Source: Leeuwenhoekiella polynyae
GTDB lineage: Bacteria > Bacteroidota > Bacteroidia > Flavobacteriales > Flavobacteriaceae
Length of the DNA stretch: 64,000 nucleotides
NCBI RefSeq assembly: GCF_004104075.1
Contig: NZ_QOVK01000005.1
Location: 174,578 to 238,577 of the forward strand
Direction of reading: 5' to 3'
Shown here: positions 45,656 to 53,918 of the stretch, piece after piece
Layout: every line of letters starts with the position of its first letter
Numbering within the stretch: position 1 is the first letter of the stretch
Translations under genes and position numbers: made by a program
The notes under the pieces: generated by a model
Told to the model about the DNA's origin: nothing
The model's database searches: none
What the model saw: only the letters and a program-made list of their open reading frames with translations

Positions 45656-46921
45656 TTGAATCTAACCGAACGCGATAAAAAACACATCTGGCATCCTTTA
45701 ACGCAGCATAAGCTGCATCCGGAATCAAAACCTATTGTCAAGGCAAAAGGTGCTTTGCTGTATGATGAAGACGGGAAGGAATATGTAGATGCGATTTCGT
45801 CCTGGTACACGGCGATGTATGGGCATTGTAATGATTTTATCATTGAGCGTGCACACAAACAAATGCTGCGGCTGGATCAGATTATTTTTAGCGGATTTAC
45901 TCATGAGCCTGCGGTAGAATTGTCTGAAAAATTAATGGCTATTCTCCCTGATAATCAGCAGAAGCTGATGTTTAACGATAACGGTTCTACTGCTACCGAA
46001 ATCGGTATTAAAATGGCGTTGCAGTTTCATCACAATAAAGGCACAAACCGCAAAACCTTGCTGGCTTTTGAAGAAGGATTTCATGGCGATACATTGGGGG
46101 CGATGTCTGTAAGTGGCTTATCGGTTTATAATGGTCCGTTTGAAGACTATTTTATTGATGTAAAACGAATTCCGTTGCCTAATGGCGAAAATGAAACGGC
46201 TATTTTAAAAGCTATAGAATCTTTTCACGCCGAAACTCCGTTAGCCGGTTTTATCTACGAGCCGCTTGTGCAAGGTGCAGCCGGAATGAAAATGTATCAG
46301 GCAGAACATCTTGAGTCTGTTTTGCGGAAATGTAAAGAACTTGGGATAATCACTGTGGCAGACGAAGTGATGACCGGCTTCGGTAAAACCGGAAGTTATT
46401 TTGCTTCAGACCATATTACTGTAAAGCCTGATGTAATGTGCTTGTCAAAAGCACTTACGGCAGGTCTTGTACCGATGGGAATCACCACCTGCACGCAGGA
46501 AATTTACGATGCCTTTTACGATGATGATATCGGCAAGGGGTTGTTTCATGCGCATACCTATTCGGCAAACCCTATTGCCTGCGCGACTGCTATCGCCGGT
46601 ATCGAATTGTTGCAATCTGAAGAAATTCAGTCAAATATCAAACAGATTGAAAGTTGGCATCAGCAGTTTGCTAAAGAATTAGAACAGCATCCTAAGGTTC
46701 ATTTAACGCGTCAGCAAGGTGTGATTTTTGCGCTAGAATTGGCCATCGAAATGGAGCGTTATGGTAATCTGCGCTATCAGATATACGAGTCTTGTATGGC
46801 AGAAGGAGTGTGTTTACGACCTTTGGGAGCGACAATTTATATTTTAGCACCTTATGTAACAACGCGCGACCAAATGGAACGGGTGTATGCGGCGATCAGG
46901 AAAGTATTGGACGTGTTTTAA
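45656..46921 (+). CDS. bioA: Adenosylmethionine--8-amino-7-oxononanoate aminotransferase
   Basis: A 421-residue class III PLP aminotransferase that makes 7,8-diaminopelargonate. It begins at a TTG, giving MNLTERDKKHIWHPLTQHKL, the normal family N-terminus. Motifs include DAISSWYTAMYGHCN, FNDNGSTATEIGIKMALQ, EEGFHGDTLGAMSVSG, VADEVMTGFGKTG and LSKALTAGLVPMG with the PLP lysine. The TTG lies 20 bases after the right module hairpin, so the module replaced the usual bioD-bioA spacing. The 3' end overlaps the convergent Coa1 gene by four bases. Confidence 0.96.
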   Translation: MNLTERDKKHIWHPLTQHKLHPESKPIVKAKGALLYDEDGKEYVDAISSWYTAMYGHCNDFIIERAHKQMLRLDQIIFSGFTHEPAVELSEKLMAILPDNQQKLMFNDNGSTATEIGIKMALQFHHNKGTNRKTLLAFEEGFHGDTLGAMSVSGLSVYNGPFEDYFIDVKRIPLPNGENETAILKAIESFHAETPLAGFIYEPLVQGAAGMKMYQAEHLESVLRKCKELGIITVADEVMTGFGKTGSYFASDHITVKPDVMCLSKALTAGLVPMGITTCTQEIYDAFYDDDIGKGLFHAHTYSANPIACATAIAGIELLQSEEIQSNIKQIESWHQQFAKELEQHPKVHLTRQQGVIFALELAIEMERYGNLRYQIYESCMAEGVCLRPLGATIYILAPYVTTRDQMERVYAAIRKVLDVF

Positions 46922-47364
46922 TAATCTCCCTCATCCAATTGGTTTTCTCTCAGATCAATAATTTCACCTGTATTTTCTAACTGAATTTCAAAAACCTCAT
47001 AGACCTTATCATCGTCACTACCTGAAGTCTTTACAGTCAGTGTAGCTTCACCATTTGGGCCATTAATAGGTATGGTTGCTTCAGTAGTTTTGTGGCCGTT
47101 GTTGTATTTTACATTGTAGTTAGAGCCAAAAGTTCCTTTTTCAATAGGTTCTCCTAAGGCTTCGATTACTTTAGTATTGTTTTGAGCAATTTCAAAGGCA
47201 TCATCTCCACCTGATCCAGATTTTACAGCGCTAAAAAAGCTAAAAAAAGCTCCGCCAATTAAGATGATTCCTAGGAGAATTACGGTAAAGCAACCGCCTA
47301 CAGGTATTACCCATTTCCAGTTGCGAGACCACCAGCTACGTTCTTCATTTTCTAATTCGTTCAT
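46918..47364 (-). CDS. Coa1-family cytochrome oxidase assembly-like protein
   Basis: A 148-residue membrane-anchored protein: a Trp-rich juxtamembrane stretch (SWWSRNWKWVIP), one transmembrane helix at about 18-46 (GGCFTVILLGIILIGGAFF), then an extracytoplasmic domain with IAQNNTKVIEALGEPIEKG and GEATLTVKTSG, matching the Coa1/Tim21-type fold. The relatives assist assembly of cytochrome c oxidase in mitochondria; the bacterial role is not known. It is the only minus-strand gene inside the biotin cluster and has no clear link to it. Confidence 0.82.
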   Translation of the reverse strand: MNELENEERSWWSRNWKWVIPVGGCFTVILLGIILIGGAFFSFFSAVKSGSGGDDAFEIAQNNTKVIEALGEPIEKGTFGSNYNVKYNNGHKTTEATIPINGPNGEATLTVKTSGSDDDKVYEVFEIQLENTGEIIDLRENQLDEGDY

Positions 47365-47424
47365 TGTTTGATTTTTGAACTGTGAAGCTAAGAATTTTCT
47401 GCATAAACATGCATATTTAAGATA

Positions 47425-47451
47425 TTGTCCGTTACCGAAATATTAATTTTG
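47425..47451 (+). promoter_or_regulatory. Candidate promoter of the KAS gene
   Basis: TTG (47425-47427), 16-base spacer, TAATTTTG (47444-47451) followed by C. The spacing is slightly short, and about 100 bases of leader would follow. Confidence 0.4.
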
Positions 47452-47550
47452 CTTGATAAAATAGATTTTGAATTTGAGAGGTTTTCTTAGAAAACACGGT
47501 CTTTTTAAGATGTGTGTTTCAAATTAGCCTGCTGAATCAAAAAAATAAAT

Positions 47551-48729
47551 GTGAAACAACCTATTTCAATAACCGGAATTTCAGCAATTTCAGCAGAGAA
47601 AAGCACTGGATCTCTAGGGTCGCATGCGCTATGTTTTGATAAAGGATTAGAGACCTGGGTAGGAAAAATCCCTGAAGAAATCTTAGCTGAAATTGAAGCC
47701 ATACGTGATGAAAATCGGAATTATCAGGCTTTAGACGCTTCGGTCTTGTATGCTATGTACGTGTCAAGATTAGCTGTAAAACAATCCGGTTGGGAGGTAA
47801 ATTCTGATTTTGGAATAAATATCGGTTCCTCACGTGGAGCCACTCAGCTTTTTGAAAAGTATTACGATGCATTTTTAGAAACCGGTAAAAGTGAGACCCT
47901 GGCTTCTCCAAGCACAACCTTAGGAAATATTTCATCTTGGGTAGCTCAGGATTTACAGAATAACGGCCCGGATATTTCACATTCAATAACGTGTTCTACG
48001 GCCCTACACGCAGTGCTTAATGGAGTTGCCTGGTTGCAATCCGGGATGTGTAAGAAATTTTTGGTAGGCGGTAGTGAAGCGGCTTTAACGCCATTTACCA
48101 TTGCGCAAATGAAAGCTATCAAAACCTATACGAGAGCTTCTGTTGATGCTGAATTTCCGTGTTTAGCATTAGATCTGGATAAGACTGAAAATACGATGGT
48201 TTTAGGGGAAGGTGCTGCGGCTGTTTGTTTAGAAATCGGTATAAAGGAAAATGCATTGGCCTACATCAACGGAGTAGGTTACGCTACCGAAAAATTAAAG
48301 CATGCGGTTTCAATTTCTGCAGAAGCTACCTGTTTTCAAAAGTCGATGGAGATGGCGATTGAAGATGCTTTCGGGGAAACCGGAAATGATGGTATTTCCG
48401 CCTTCGCGGAAATGACTAAAAATGTTGATGCGATTGTGATGCATGCTCCGGGAACAATTGCCGGAGATCAAACAGAATATAAAGCCATTCAGAAACTATT
48501 TGGTGCAAATCTTCCGTTATTAACAACCAATAAATGGAAAATAGGACACACCTTTGGCGCCAGTGGCCTACTCAGTTTTGAGGCAGCTGTGCGTATGCTA
48601 CAAAGCGGTAACTATGAAGAAGTTCCTTTTGTTTCGCAGCAAGCACAACCTAAAAAATTAAAGAATATATTAGTAAATGCTGTTGGTTTTGGAGGAAATG
48701 CGGTGAGTATTTTGATTACCGGAACTTAG
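47551..48729 (+). CDS. Beta-ketoacyl-ACP synthase (KAS I/II-like) in the biotin cluster
   Basis: A 392-residue thiolase-fold condensing enzyme starting at GTG. The full catalytic triad is visible: Cys148 in HSITCSTALHAVL, His in VMHAPGTIAGDQTEYKAI, and His in NKWKIGHTFGASGLLSFEA. It resembles FabF-type synthases, not the FabH-like BioZ. Lying between bioA and bioB, with no bioC/bioH in the window, it may help build the pimeloyl chain; this is inference. An eight-residue segment (GISAFAEM) is encoded by a GTCA palindrome inserted in frame. Confidence 0.9.
   Translation: MKQPISITGISAISAEKSTGSLGSHALCFDKGLETWVGKIPEEILAEIEAIRDENRNYQALDASVLYAMYVSRLAVKQSGWEVNSDFGINIGSSRGATQLFEKYYDAFLETGKSETLASPSTTLGNISSWVAQDLQNNGPDISHSITCSTALHAVLNGVAWLQSGMCKKFLVGGSEAALTPFTIAQMKAIKTYTRASVDAEFPCLALDLDKTENTMVLGEGAAAVCLEIGIKENALAYINGVGYATEKLKHAVSISAEATCFQKSMEMAIEDAFGETGNDGISAFAEMTKNVDAIVMHAPGTIAGDQTEYKAIQKLFGANLPLLTTNKWKIGHTFGASGLLSFEAAVRMLQSGNYEEVPFVSQQAQPKKLKNILVNAVGFGGNAVSILITGT
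48394..48416 (-). repeat. GTCA-led palindrome inside the KAS gene (inverted)
   Basis: Minus strand: GTCA (48416-48413) then TTTCCGC, loop GAAG, GCGGAAA. The plus-strand stem is ATTTCCGC/GCGGAAAT (48394-48413) with loop CTTC. It encodes ISAFAEM. Confidence 0.72.
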
Positions 48730-48758
48730 TTTTTCGCAATTATAAACATCAGATTTAG

Positions 48759-48766
48759 TATTTTTG
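48759..48766 (+). promoter_or_regulatory. Candidate -7 element of bioB (TATTTTTG)
   Basis: TATTTTTG matches TAnnTTTG, 78 bases before the bioB ATG. No clear -33 TTG. Confidence 0.45.
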
Positions 48767-48844
48767 AAATCGCTATTGGCGATATAGAATTGCTTTTTCT
48801 AAATTGAAAAAATATCTTTTCGCTAAAGAATTAAAAAAAGACCC

Positions 48845-49924
48845 ATGAAACACGATTGGACTCGCGAGGAAATCCTCGATATATACAATAAACCTTTAAT
48901 GGAGTTGCTTTATGAAGCTGCAACAGTTCACCGTGAGTTTCACGATCCAAATACTGTGCAGGTTTCTACCTTGCTGTCTATAAAAACAGGAGGTTGCCCT
49001 GAAGACTGCGGGTATTGCCCACAAGCCGCTCGATATCATACTGATATAGAGGGTAATGATTTGATGGGTGTTCAGCAGGTAAAAGCTCAGGCTTTACGAG
49101 CAAAAGCTTCGGGAAGTTCTCGTGTTTGTATGGGGGCTGCATGGAGAAATGTAAAAGACGGCGAAGAGTTTGATCAGGTTTTAGAGATGGTGCGTACCAT
49201 CAATAAGCTGGATATGGAGGTGTGTTGTACCTTAGGTATGATTACCGAAAATCAGGCACAACGACTGGCTGAAGCTGGTTTGTATGCGTATAACCACAAC
49301 TTAGATACTTCAGAAGATTATTATAAAGATGTGATTTCTACTCGTGCTTTTCAAGATCGTTTAGATACGATAGGAAATGTGCGTAAAACCAATGTTACCG
49401 TGTGTAGCGGCGGGATTATAGGGATGGGCGAAAAGATTGAAGATCGTGCAGGTATGCTGGTTGCACTGGCTACTTTAGATCCGCAACCCGAGAGTGTGCC
49501 CATCAATGCTTTGGTAGCCGTTGAAGGTACGCCGATGGAAGATATTGAACCTATTTCTATCTGGGAAATGGTGCGTATGGTTGCAACTACACGTATTGTA
49601 ATGCCTCAAACACAAGTGCGACTTAGTGCAGGACGTACACAAATGAGCAGAGAAGGGCAAGCGATGTGTTTCTTTGCCGGAGCCAATTCTATTTTTGCAG
49701 GTGACAAGCTTTTAACGACTCCTAACCCTGATGTAAATGAGGATATGGAAATGTTTAAATTGCTTGGCTTAAATCCACAGGCTCCATTTGTGAAGAAATC
49801 ACAGCCAGAAACGGTTGAAGCTGCTGAGTCTAGACATTTGCCTAAAGGTGAAAAGCCAAAATGGTCAAGACCTGGACACACAATTCCGCGTAACGAAGAA
49901 GCTAAAGCAAAGGCAAAAGCTTAA
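48845..49924 (+). CDS. bioB: Biotin synthase
   Basis: A 359-residue radical-SAM enzyme that inserts sulfur into dethiobiotin. The SAM-cluster motif CPEDCGYC (CxxxCxxC) is near residue 51, with further markers CMGAAWRN, CCTLGMITENQAQRL, YNHNLDTSEDYY and RLSAGRTQMSREGQAMCF (the Arg ligand of the [2Fe-2S] cluster). The C-terminal 40 residues are Lys/Ala-rich (EEAKAKAKA). It has its own promoter-like sequence and closes the biotin cluster. Confidence 0.97.
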   Translation: MKHDWTREEILDIYNKPLMELLYEAATVHREFHDPNTVQVSTLLSIKTGGCPEDCGYCPQAARYHTDIEGNDLMGVQQVKAQALRAKASGSSRVCMGAAWRNVKDGEEFDQVLEMVRTINKLDMEVCCTLGMITENQAQRLAEAGLYAYNHNLDTSEDYYKDVISTRAFQDRLDTIGNVRKTNVTVCSGGIIGMGEKIEDRAGMLVALATLDPQPESVPINALVAVEGTPMEDIEPISIWEMVRMVATTRIVMPQTQVRLSAGRTQMSREGQAMCFFAGANSIFAGDKLLTTPNPDVNEDMEMFKLLGLNPQAPFVKKSQPETVEAAESRHLPKGEKPKWSRPGHTIPRNEEAKAKAKA

Positions 49925-49941
49925 TTTAATTTACAGCATAC

Positions 49942-50808
49942 TTGAAACTTACCGAAATACATAGGGTAAAGAATATTACCAAAGAGGAGTTTGTTAAGAA
50001 TTACCTCAAGCCACAAAAACCTGTTGTAATCGAAAACCTTATAGGGGGTTGGCCTGCTTATGACAAGTGGAGTTTAGATTATATCAAGGAGATTGCTGGT
50101 GATAAAGAAGTGCCTTTGTATGATGATCGCCCGGTAACTCACAAAGATGGTTTTAACCAGGCGCATGCTACAATGAAAATGGCAGATTATGTTGATTTGC
50201 TAAAGCGTGAGCCTACTAATTACCGTATTTTTCTTTATAATATTATGAAGGAGGTACCTTCGTTGAAGAAGGATTTTAAGTTTCCTAAAATTGGTCTGAG
50301 GCTCATAAAACAAATCCCGATGGTGTTTTTTGGAGGTGAAAACTCTAAAGTATTTATGCACCACGATATTGACTGGGCAAATATTTTACACTTTCATTTC
50401 CACGGAAAAAAGCAGTGTATTTTATTTCCTCCAGATCAGACCGAAAACCTGTATAAGGTACCACACTCCTTGATCACAAGAGAGGATATTGATTTTGATC
50501 ATCCGGATTATGAGAAATTTCCGGTATTGAAAAAAGCCGAAGGCTTTATCTGCGAACTCAACCACGGTGAGACGCTTTATATGCCGGAAGGCTATTGGCA
50601 TTATATGAAGTATGTAACACCTGGTTTTAGTATGAGTCTTCGTGCATTGCCACGCAAGCCTAAACATCTCTTAAAAGCCGTTTATAACGTTTTTATTATG
50701 CGTCATTTTGATAATCTGATGCGTCGCAGAAAAGGTCAGGCGTGGATTGATGAGAAAAACGAGCGCGCGATTGCTGAAACTCACAAAAAACATGGATTAG
50801 CGGTTTAA
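49942..50808 (+). CDS. Cupin-like (JmjC-type) Fe(II)/2-oxoglutarate oxygenase
   Basis: A 288-residue protein starting at TTG, of the Cupin_8/JmjC group. The double-stranded beta-helix has a candidate facial triad: HHDIDWANILHFHFHGKKQ (HxD) near residue 135 and GYWHYMKYVTPGFSMSLR for the distal His near 216. KPVVIENLIGGWPAYDKWSLDYI is the family's typical N-terminal block. Such enzymes hydroxylate proteins or small molecules; the substrate is unknown. It starts 17 bases after bioB and may share its transcript. Its 3' end overlaps recX by four bases. Confidence 0.86.
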   Translation: MKLTEIHRVKNITKEEFVKNYLKPQKPVVIENLIGGWPAYDKWSLDYIKEIAGDKEVPLYDDRPVTHKDGFNQAHATMKMADYVDLLKREPTNYRIFLYNIMKEVPSLKKDFKFPKIGLRLIKQIPMVFFGGENSKVFMHHDIDWANILHFHFHGKKQCILFPPDQTENLYKVPHSLITREDIDFDHPDYEKFPVLKKAEGFICELNHGETLYMPEGYWHYMKYVTPGFSMSLRALPRKPKHLLKAVYNVFIMRHFDNLMRRRKGQAWIDEKNERAIAETHKKHGLAV

Positions 50809-51284
50809 GGTATTAATTCTTTAGCCTTTTCATAAACCCAATCCCCCGGCCAGCCACGATAGAGGAGATAGTCGGCTAGTTTTTTACGCTTTTTGTATTT
50901 GTCTTTTTCGGTGAGTTGGTCAAAACGTTTTTGAGCCAGTGTGTCAAACGTATTTCGATATTCTTCTTCGGGGATTTCTGTAAAAGCTTTATTAATGAGG
51001 TAGGTGCCTATTTCGCGTTGCTTCAGTTCTTGTTTGATGCGGTTTTTACCCCATTTTTTATGACGAAATTTTCCGCGTGCAAAACTTCTTGAAAAACGTT
51101 CTTCATCTAAAAATTTATGCTGTAAAAGGTGATATACAATTGCATCTATCGCATCAGGAATCATACGCATTTGATAGAGCTTTTCGCGCACTTCTTTATG
51201 ACACCGATCTTGATAGGCACAATACGCTTCAAGCTTGCGCTTGGCTTCTTCTACAGTATAGGTTTTTGTGGGTTGTTGATCCAA
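50805..51284 (-). CDS. recX: Regulatory protein RecX
   Basis: A 159-residue helical-repeat protein that modulates RecA filaments. It shows YCAYQDRCHKEVREKLYQM, LLQHKFLDEERFSRSFARGKF, WGKNRIKQELKQREIG and a basic KYKKRKKLADYLLYRGW C-terminal repeat. The only in-frame start is a TTG at 51284 (MDQQPTKTYTVEEAKRK); the frame stays open further upstream but has no ATG/GTG. recA is not in the window. Confidence 0.92.
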   Translation of the reverse strand: MDQQPTKTYTVEEAKRKLEAYCAYQDRCHKEVREKLYQMRMIPDAIDAIVYHLLQHKFLDEERFSRSFARGKFRHKKWGKNRIKQELKQREIGTYLINKAFTEIPEEEYRNTFDTLAQKRFDQLTEKDKYKKRKKLADYLLYRGWPGDWVYEKAKELIP

Positions 51285-51704
51285 AATAGGCTTGTAGTGG
51301 TAGAGTTTTGTTTGAAGTTCGGTAAAAGTACGAATTTGTGGTGATTGGAACGGAGGGCTGGCATAGTAATCATAATCATTATATGTTTTGAGTCGTTAAG
51401 CTAGGTTAGGCATCTGTGTGGTTTGGAACCTAGTCGTTTGAATTATAGAAGGGGTAAGGATTCTAAATAGATAATCAATAGCATTAGTGATATGATACCA
51501 CAATGGATCTATGGTTTGCTACACTTTTTGTGGAAAAGTGTGGTTGCACTGTGGTTGCATTGTGGTTGCACTTTGAACTTACTGTGGATTAATCATAGAG
51601 TATTCTGTGTGCAAAACGGAGATGCGGTATGGTTAACTGGATGTTTGTATGGTATTTAAATGTGCGCTTAATACGTGATAGGGTTTTAAACAAAGTCTAA
51701 GAAA
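51285..51704. other. Gene-free stretch between recX and rng
   Basis: About 420 bases with no supportable gene. It contains the short recX leader, an 8-base-pair hairpin (ACACTTTT 51521-51528, loop TGTGG, AAAAGTGT 51534-51541) and, directly after it, three 11-base tandem units. The plus strand is rich in TGTGG. I see no clear protein remnant or tRNA. Confidence 0.6.
51540..51572. repeat. Three 11-base tandem repeats (GTGGTTGCAyT)
   Basis: GTGGTTGCACT, GTGGTTGCATT and GTGGTTGCACT in a row; the first overlaps the right arm of a hairpin. The period is close to one DNA helical turn. Confidence 0.8.
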
Positions 51705-51739
51705 TAAAAAACCCCCACCGTTTGCACGATGAGGGTTAT
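51705..51739 (-). terminator. Intrinsic terminator of rng
   Basis: Minus strand: AACCCTCATCG, loop TGCAAA, CGGTGGGGGTT, then a T-run. There are 11 pairs including two G-U, which exist only in the minus-strand transcript. Confidence 0.82.
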
Positions 51740-51744
51740 TTCAG

Positions 51745-53283
51745 TTATCTAATTTCTTTCCCGTTCTTATCTGTAAAACGGTACTCGAGATACGTGTAAG
51801 CATCTCTGGGCATTATTTTTACCCATTTTTTGTGTTCCATAAACCATTTAGAACGCGGTGATGGGAAGCCTTTTGTCAAGAAGGCTGCTATAAAAGGGTG
51901 CGTATGTAACGTGATCTTTTTATAGTCTTTTTTTAATAGTTTGGTCAAGTCTGCCTGAATGCGATTTACCACACTAATAGGGGCTTCTATCTCACCATCT
52001 CCATTAGGGTCTTTCTCCCGGGTTTTGATATTCATTTCGGGACGCACACGTTGCCGTGTGATTTGTATAAGACCAAATTTACTTGGGGGTAAAATTTTAT
52101 GCTTGGCGCGGTCATCACTCATCTCATCACGCAAGTGATTAAAGAGTTTTTTACGATTTTCGGCCTTACCCATATCGATAAAGTCTATAACAATAATACC
52201 TCCCATATCGCGCAGACGTAGTTGTCTGGCTATTTCGGTAGAGGCGATCAAATTAACTTCTAATGCTGTCTCTTCCTGGCTCTTAGCCTTACTCGAGCGG
52301 TTACCGCTGTTTACATCTATTACGTGTAGTGCTTCTGTGTGTTCAATAACCAGATATGCACCGCGACTCATAGATACGGTCTTGCCAAATGAAGTTTTTA
52401 TTTGACGCTCTATGCCATGTTTTTCATATATAGGCACGTTGTTTTGATATAGTTTTACGATACTTTCTTTATTAGGTGCAATCTCTTGCAGGTATTCTTT
52501 GATTTGGTAGTACAATGTTTCATCATCTACACAGATGTTTGTAAAGGTGTCATTAAAAAGGTCTCTTAACATAGAAGAGGCTCTGTTCATCTCACCTAAA
52601 ACTTTACTGGGTAAATGAGCATTGTGTAATTTTTTACACATGGCGGTCCAGCGGTCCACCAAGTTTTGTAGATCTTTGTCTAGTTCTGCAACCATTTTTC
52701 CTTCAGCGACAGTACGTACGATCACTCCAAATCCTTTGGGGCGTATACTTTGCATCAAGCGTTTAAGACGTGCCTTTTCTTCTTTAGATTCTATTTTTTG
52801 TGAAATAGAAATGCGATCAGAAAATGGTACGAGAACCACATATCTTCCGGCGATAGATAGCTCACTGCTAATTCTGGGGCCTTTTGTAGAAATGGGTTCT
52901 TTAACTACTTGAACAAGAAGAGACTGGTTTGATTTAACAGCATCTGCTATCTTACCATTTTTGTCTATGTCTTTGTCTGCAGGAAAGTTTTTTAAAGAAA
53001 AATCTTTTAATTTACCTGTGCTTACACGTTTTACAAATTTCAAAAGTGTGGGAAGCTGCGGTCCTAAATCGTGATAATGCAAAAATGCATCTTTCTCGTA
53101 GCCAACATTGACAAATGCGGCGTTTAGACCAGAAACCGTCTTGCGTATTTTAGCAATAAAAATATCGCCTACGCTAAACTGATTGTCTTCCTCATCCTTA
53201 TGTAATTCTATTAGTTTACCATCTTTTAAAAGGGCAAAATCAACTGAAGTGGAACTGGATCGAATTATTAATTCATTATTCAC
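51745..53283 (-). CDS. rng: Ribonuclease E/G
   Basis: A 512-residue endoribonuclease of the RNase G type. The S1 RNA-binding region lies at about residues 35-115 (VGDIFIAKIRKTVSGLNAAFVNVGYEKDAFL split by an insert). The catalytic part has SRGAYLVIEHTEALHVIDVNSG with a metal-binding Asp, GGIIVIDFIDM with another, and the C-terminal KFGLIQITRQRVRP. It starts at GTG. The long C-terminal scaffold of E. coli RNase E is absent. It acts in rRNA maturation and mRNA decay. A terminator follows; upstream lies an AT-rich 11-base palindrome. Confidence 0.96.
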   Translation of the reverse strand: MNNELIIRSSSTSVDFALLKDGKLIELHKDEEDNQFSVGDIFIAKIRKTVSGLNAAFVNVGYEKDAFLHYHDLGPQLPTLLKFVKRVSTGKLKDFSLKNFPADKDIDKNGKIADAVKSNQSLLVQVVKEPISTKGPRISSELSIAGRYVVLVPFSDRISISQKIESKEEKARLKRLMQSIRPKGFGVIVRTVAEGKMVAELDKDLQNLVDRWTAMCKKLHNAHLPSKVLGEMNRASSMLRDLFNDTFTNICVDDETLYYQIKEYLQEIAPNKESIVKLYQNNVPIYEKHGIERQIKTSFGKTVSMSRGAYLVIEHTEALHVIDVNSGNRSSKAKSQEETALEVNLIASTEIARQLRLRDMGGIIVIDFIDMGKAENRKKLFNHLRDEMSDDRAKHKILPPSKFGLIQITRQRVRPEMNIKTREKDPNGDGEIEAPISVVNRIQADLTKLLKKDYKKITLHTHPFIAAFLTKGFPSPRSKWFMEHKKWVKIMPRDAYTYLEYRFTDKNGKEIR

Positions 53284-53421
53284 GCTTCATTAAATTATAT
53301 CCATCCCGCGAATACGGGACAAAAGATTAAACATTATTTTTCACAGGATTTTGTGTTTCCGGTAGGAGGTATGTGTTCCCAAAAAAATAAATGGGAAAAT
53401 AGCTCCAGATGTCAATGAACG

Positions 53422-53448
53422 TTTTATTATACTAACGGTATAATAAAA
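53422..53448. repeat. AT-rich perfect 11-bp palindrome upstream of rng
   Basis: TTTTATTATAC (53422-53432), loop TAACG, GTATAATAAAA (53438-53448). It lies between the end of the mS38-like gene and rng and could be a leader hairpin of rng or a second terminator element. Confidence 0.6.
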
Positions 53449-53476
53449 GAAAAAAGTAGTACTAGACTACTTTTTC
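53448..53476 (-). terminator. Terminator overlapping the stop codon of the mS38-like gene
   Basis: AAAAAGTAGT (53451-53460), loop ACTAG, ACTACTTTTT (53466-53475). The TAG stop of the small gene (53469-53467) lies within the stem. Minus-strand read-through meets a T-rich run. Confidence 0.75.
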
Positions 53477-53559
53477 TTTTTGTGACGGTTAGCACGACGG
53501 CGTTTTTTACGCTTGTGCGTCGCTACCTTGTGTCTTTTTCTTTTCTTACCACTTGGCAT
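53467..53559 (-). CDS. 30-residue basic AURKAIP1/COX24-domain protein (mS38-like)
   Basis: A very small, extremely basic protein: starts MPSGKKRKRHKVATHKRKK and ends NRHKKKK. It matches the AURKAIP1/COX24 domain found as a stand-alone peptide of about 30 residues across Bacteroidota; the mitochondrial homologue mS38 is a small-subunit ribosomal protein. A ribosomal role here is therefore likely but inferred. It lies 24 bases downstream of the HU gene on the same strand, with its own terminator overlapping the stop codon. Confidence 0.88.
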   Translation of the reverse strand: MPSGKKRKRHKVATHKRKKRRRANRHKKKK

Positions 53560-53583
53560 AAGAGCTCAATTTAAAATTAATAG

Positions 53584-53880
53584 TTAGTTTTCGTCTACAG
53601 ATACATTAGACTTAACGCCTTCTACAAAAACCTTAGCAGGTTTAAAAGCAGGAATGTTATGTGCAGGTATCTTTATAGTAGTGTTCTTAGAAATGTTACG
53701 GCCGGTTTTCTCAGCACGTGTTTTAATGATAAAACTTCCAAAACCTCTTAGGTAAACATTGTCTCCGCTTTCTAAAGAGTTTTTTACCTCTGTCATGAAA
53801 GTTTCAACAGTTGCTTGTACATCGTTTTTTTCAATTCCTAGTTTTTCAGAAATTTTGGCAACAATATCTGCTTTTGTCAT
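53584..53880 (-). CDS. HU-family DNA-binding protein
   Basis: A 98-residue nucleoid protein: MTKADIVAKISEKLGIEKND, then VYLRGFGSFIIKTRAEKTGRN, the beta-arm with IPAHNIPAFKPAKVF (the Pro-containing tip). Slightly longer than E. coli HU, with a short acidic tail. A strong promoter lies upstream, and the mS38-like gene follows in the same transcript. Confidence 0.95.
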   Translation of the reverse strand: MTKADIVAKISEKLGIEKNDVQATVETFMTEVKNSLESGDNVYLRGFGSFIIKTRAEKTGRNISKNTTIKIPAHNIPAFKPAKVFVEGVKSNVSVDEN

Positions 53881-53918
53881 TACTTGTTATTTTAGGGGGT
53901 TAAAAATTTTCAAGGGTG

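Noticed and set aside
48769..48783. 5-base-pair hairpin ATCGC/GCGAT in the bioB leader as a riboswitch or BirA-type operator
   Set aside because: Too short and without further structure; no recognisable biotin-regulator operator or riboswitch motif.
51503..51590. Short open frame starting ATGGATCTATGG in the recX-rng gap
   Set aside because: About 29 codons, composed largely of the tandem repeat, with no recognisable domain and no promoter or ribosome-binding context.
53304..53319. TCCCG-CGAATA-CGGGA hairpin upstream of rng as another GTCA-family repeat
   Set aside because: Its minus strand begins GTCC, not GTCA, the stem is only five pairs, and no second copy was seen.
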